A stretch of DNA of 64,000 nucleotides. Source: Vespa crabro. Its lineage: Eukaryota > Arthropoda > Insecta > Hymenoptera > Vespidae. Made by a program: the position numbers and the translations under genes. The stretch covers positions 11,202,907 to 11,266,906 of the forward strand of contig NC_060959.1 in NCBI RefSeq assembly GCF_910589235.1. Direction: 5' to 3'. The stretch's first letter is position 1. Each line of letters begins with the position of its first letter. The notes beneath the pieces were generated by a model. The model was not told the origin of the DNA, made no database searches, and saw only the letters and a program-made list of their open reading frames with translations. This document shows, piece after piece, positions 63,159 to 64,000 of the stretch.

Positions 63159-64000
63159 AAAGAAATATATGTGTACCTAAGTGTAATCGATAAGGATTGG
63201 TTAAAGTCTCATTAAAATTTGCTTCGTGCTTTTCGTTGTATTAGTATCGCAACATAACTGTCAGTTTGATTGATTTACAAGCGGTGATCAAAGAAAATCA
63301 CAAACGCAGTATATATATTTATAACGTTATCTATTTTTTCAGATCGACAATCTCGTTCGATCTTTGCTTTTCGTCACACTGGATGCGTCCGTTTTGTCAT
63401 CGTCCTTCGATTGTTCTCTTTTCGATCGATCAAGATCTTAATACATCGATAAATACGAAATGATGTTTATAATAATCGATAAAATTGTACTTTATTATAT
63501 ATTTAGAAGAAAATAAAAATTCGAGTTTCGAAACTGAAACCTCACGGGACTCGAAACTTGATCTTTTTGCTGTTCTCTCTCTTTCTCATTAGAATCAATT
63601 TCAAACTTTACGAAGGTAATAAAATTTGATTACGTTAACAATTCCCATGGTGGAAGACAAGTTCGAGAAAACCAAGAACAACCATGTGAACGACGATCGC
63701 AAGCAAGAATCTCATTATCGGTCAATATAAGTGCCGTAGCGATTAGAAAGCGTAGTAAAAGTTGCATTAAGATCATAATTGATTGAACCAACTCGAGATA
63801 TATCGATAACACGATCTATCGTTCTCGTGGTCGACGTTTCGGCATCGATGGGACGATTTTCCCACGAGTTTCATGTATTTGCCGGGACGATCCATTCGAT
63901 AATTGTACTAATTCCGGTTGTTTGCTTAGTTCCTTCTTCAAAAGGATTTTAGGCTGTCGGCTTCGTGGAATAGTTTCGGAAAAGGGAGAAATTTTTTTTT

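Larger units (their letters stand above)
58523..64000. other. Right-end non-coding region
   Basis: No supportable coding exon or RNA gene. Contains polypyrimidine, GGAC, CT, CA and GA tracts listed separately. Confidence 0.5.

Overview
The window looks like insect nuclear DNA, most likely hymenopteran. It is AT-rich with many homopolymer, (TA)n and (GA/CT)n tracts. Genes are split by introns with GT..AG borders, and the three recognisable proteins are animal proteins. There is no bacterial-type operon, CRISPR array, rRNA or convincing tRNA. All exon models were built by hand from splice signals and reading-frame continuity. In each complete model the summed exon length is a multiple of three and no internal stop occurs.

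Every supported protein gene is on the minus strand. (1) 240-1066: the 5' part of an unrecognised cysteine-containing protein whose 3' exons lie left of the window. (2) 2330-9270: a 15-exon KHDC4/BLOM7-type KH-domain RNA-binding protein of 944 codons with a very large Pro/Gln-rich middle. Its intron 12 contains a separate two-exon ORF (3115-3504) for a 94-aa, probably single-pass membrane microprotein. (3) 11667-13764: a six-exon BTB-BACK-PHR protein of the BTBD1/BTBD2 type, 552 aa, a probable Cullin-3 substrate adaptor. (4) 17201-27169: a four-coding-exon secreted spaetzle-family cystine-knot ligand, 236 aa, whose signal peptide is split by a 9-kb intron. Its first coding exon continues upstream as 5' UTR to an acceptor at 27394/27395 and carries a 33-codon uORF.

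From about 27.4 kb to the right end I find no protein gene I can defend. This stretch is intronic or intergenic DNA upstream of the spaetzle-like gene. It is dense in GA/CT, TA and homopolymer microsatellites. It holds a MITE-like element with 40-bp terminal inverted repeats (57885-58296), several perfect short hairpins, an orphan TATA-type promoter on the plus strand near 40.55 kb, and a few microsatellite-poor, GC-richer islands that resemble cis-regulatory modules. The long non-coding neighbourhood is what one expects around a developmentally regulated ligand gene, in contrast to the compact KHDC4 and BTBD genes on the left.

The observations most worth following are the intron-nested microprotein gene, the MITE, the compact spaetzle with its uORF, and the orphan promoter.
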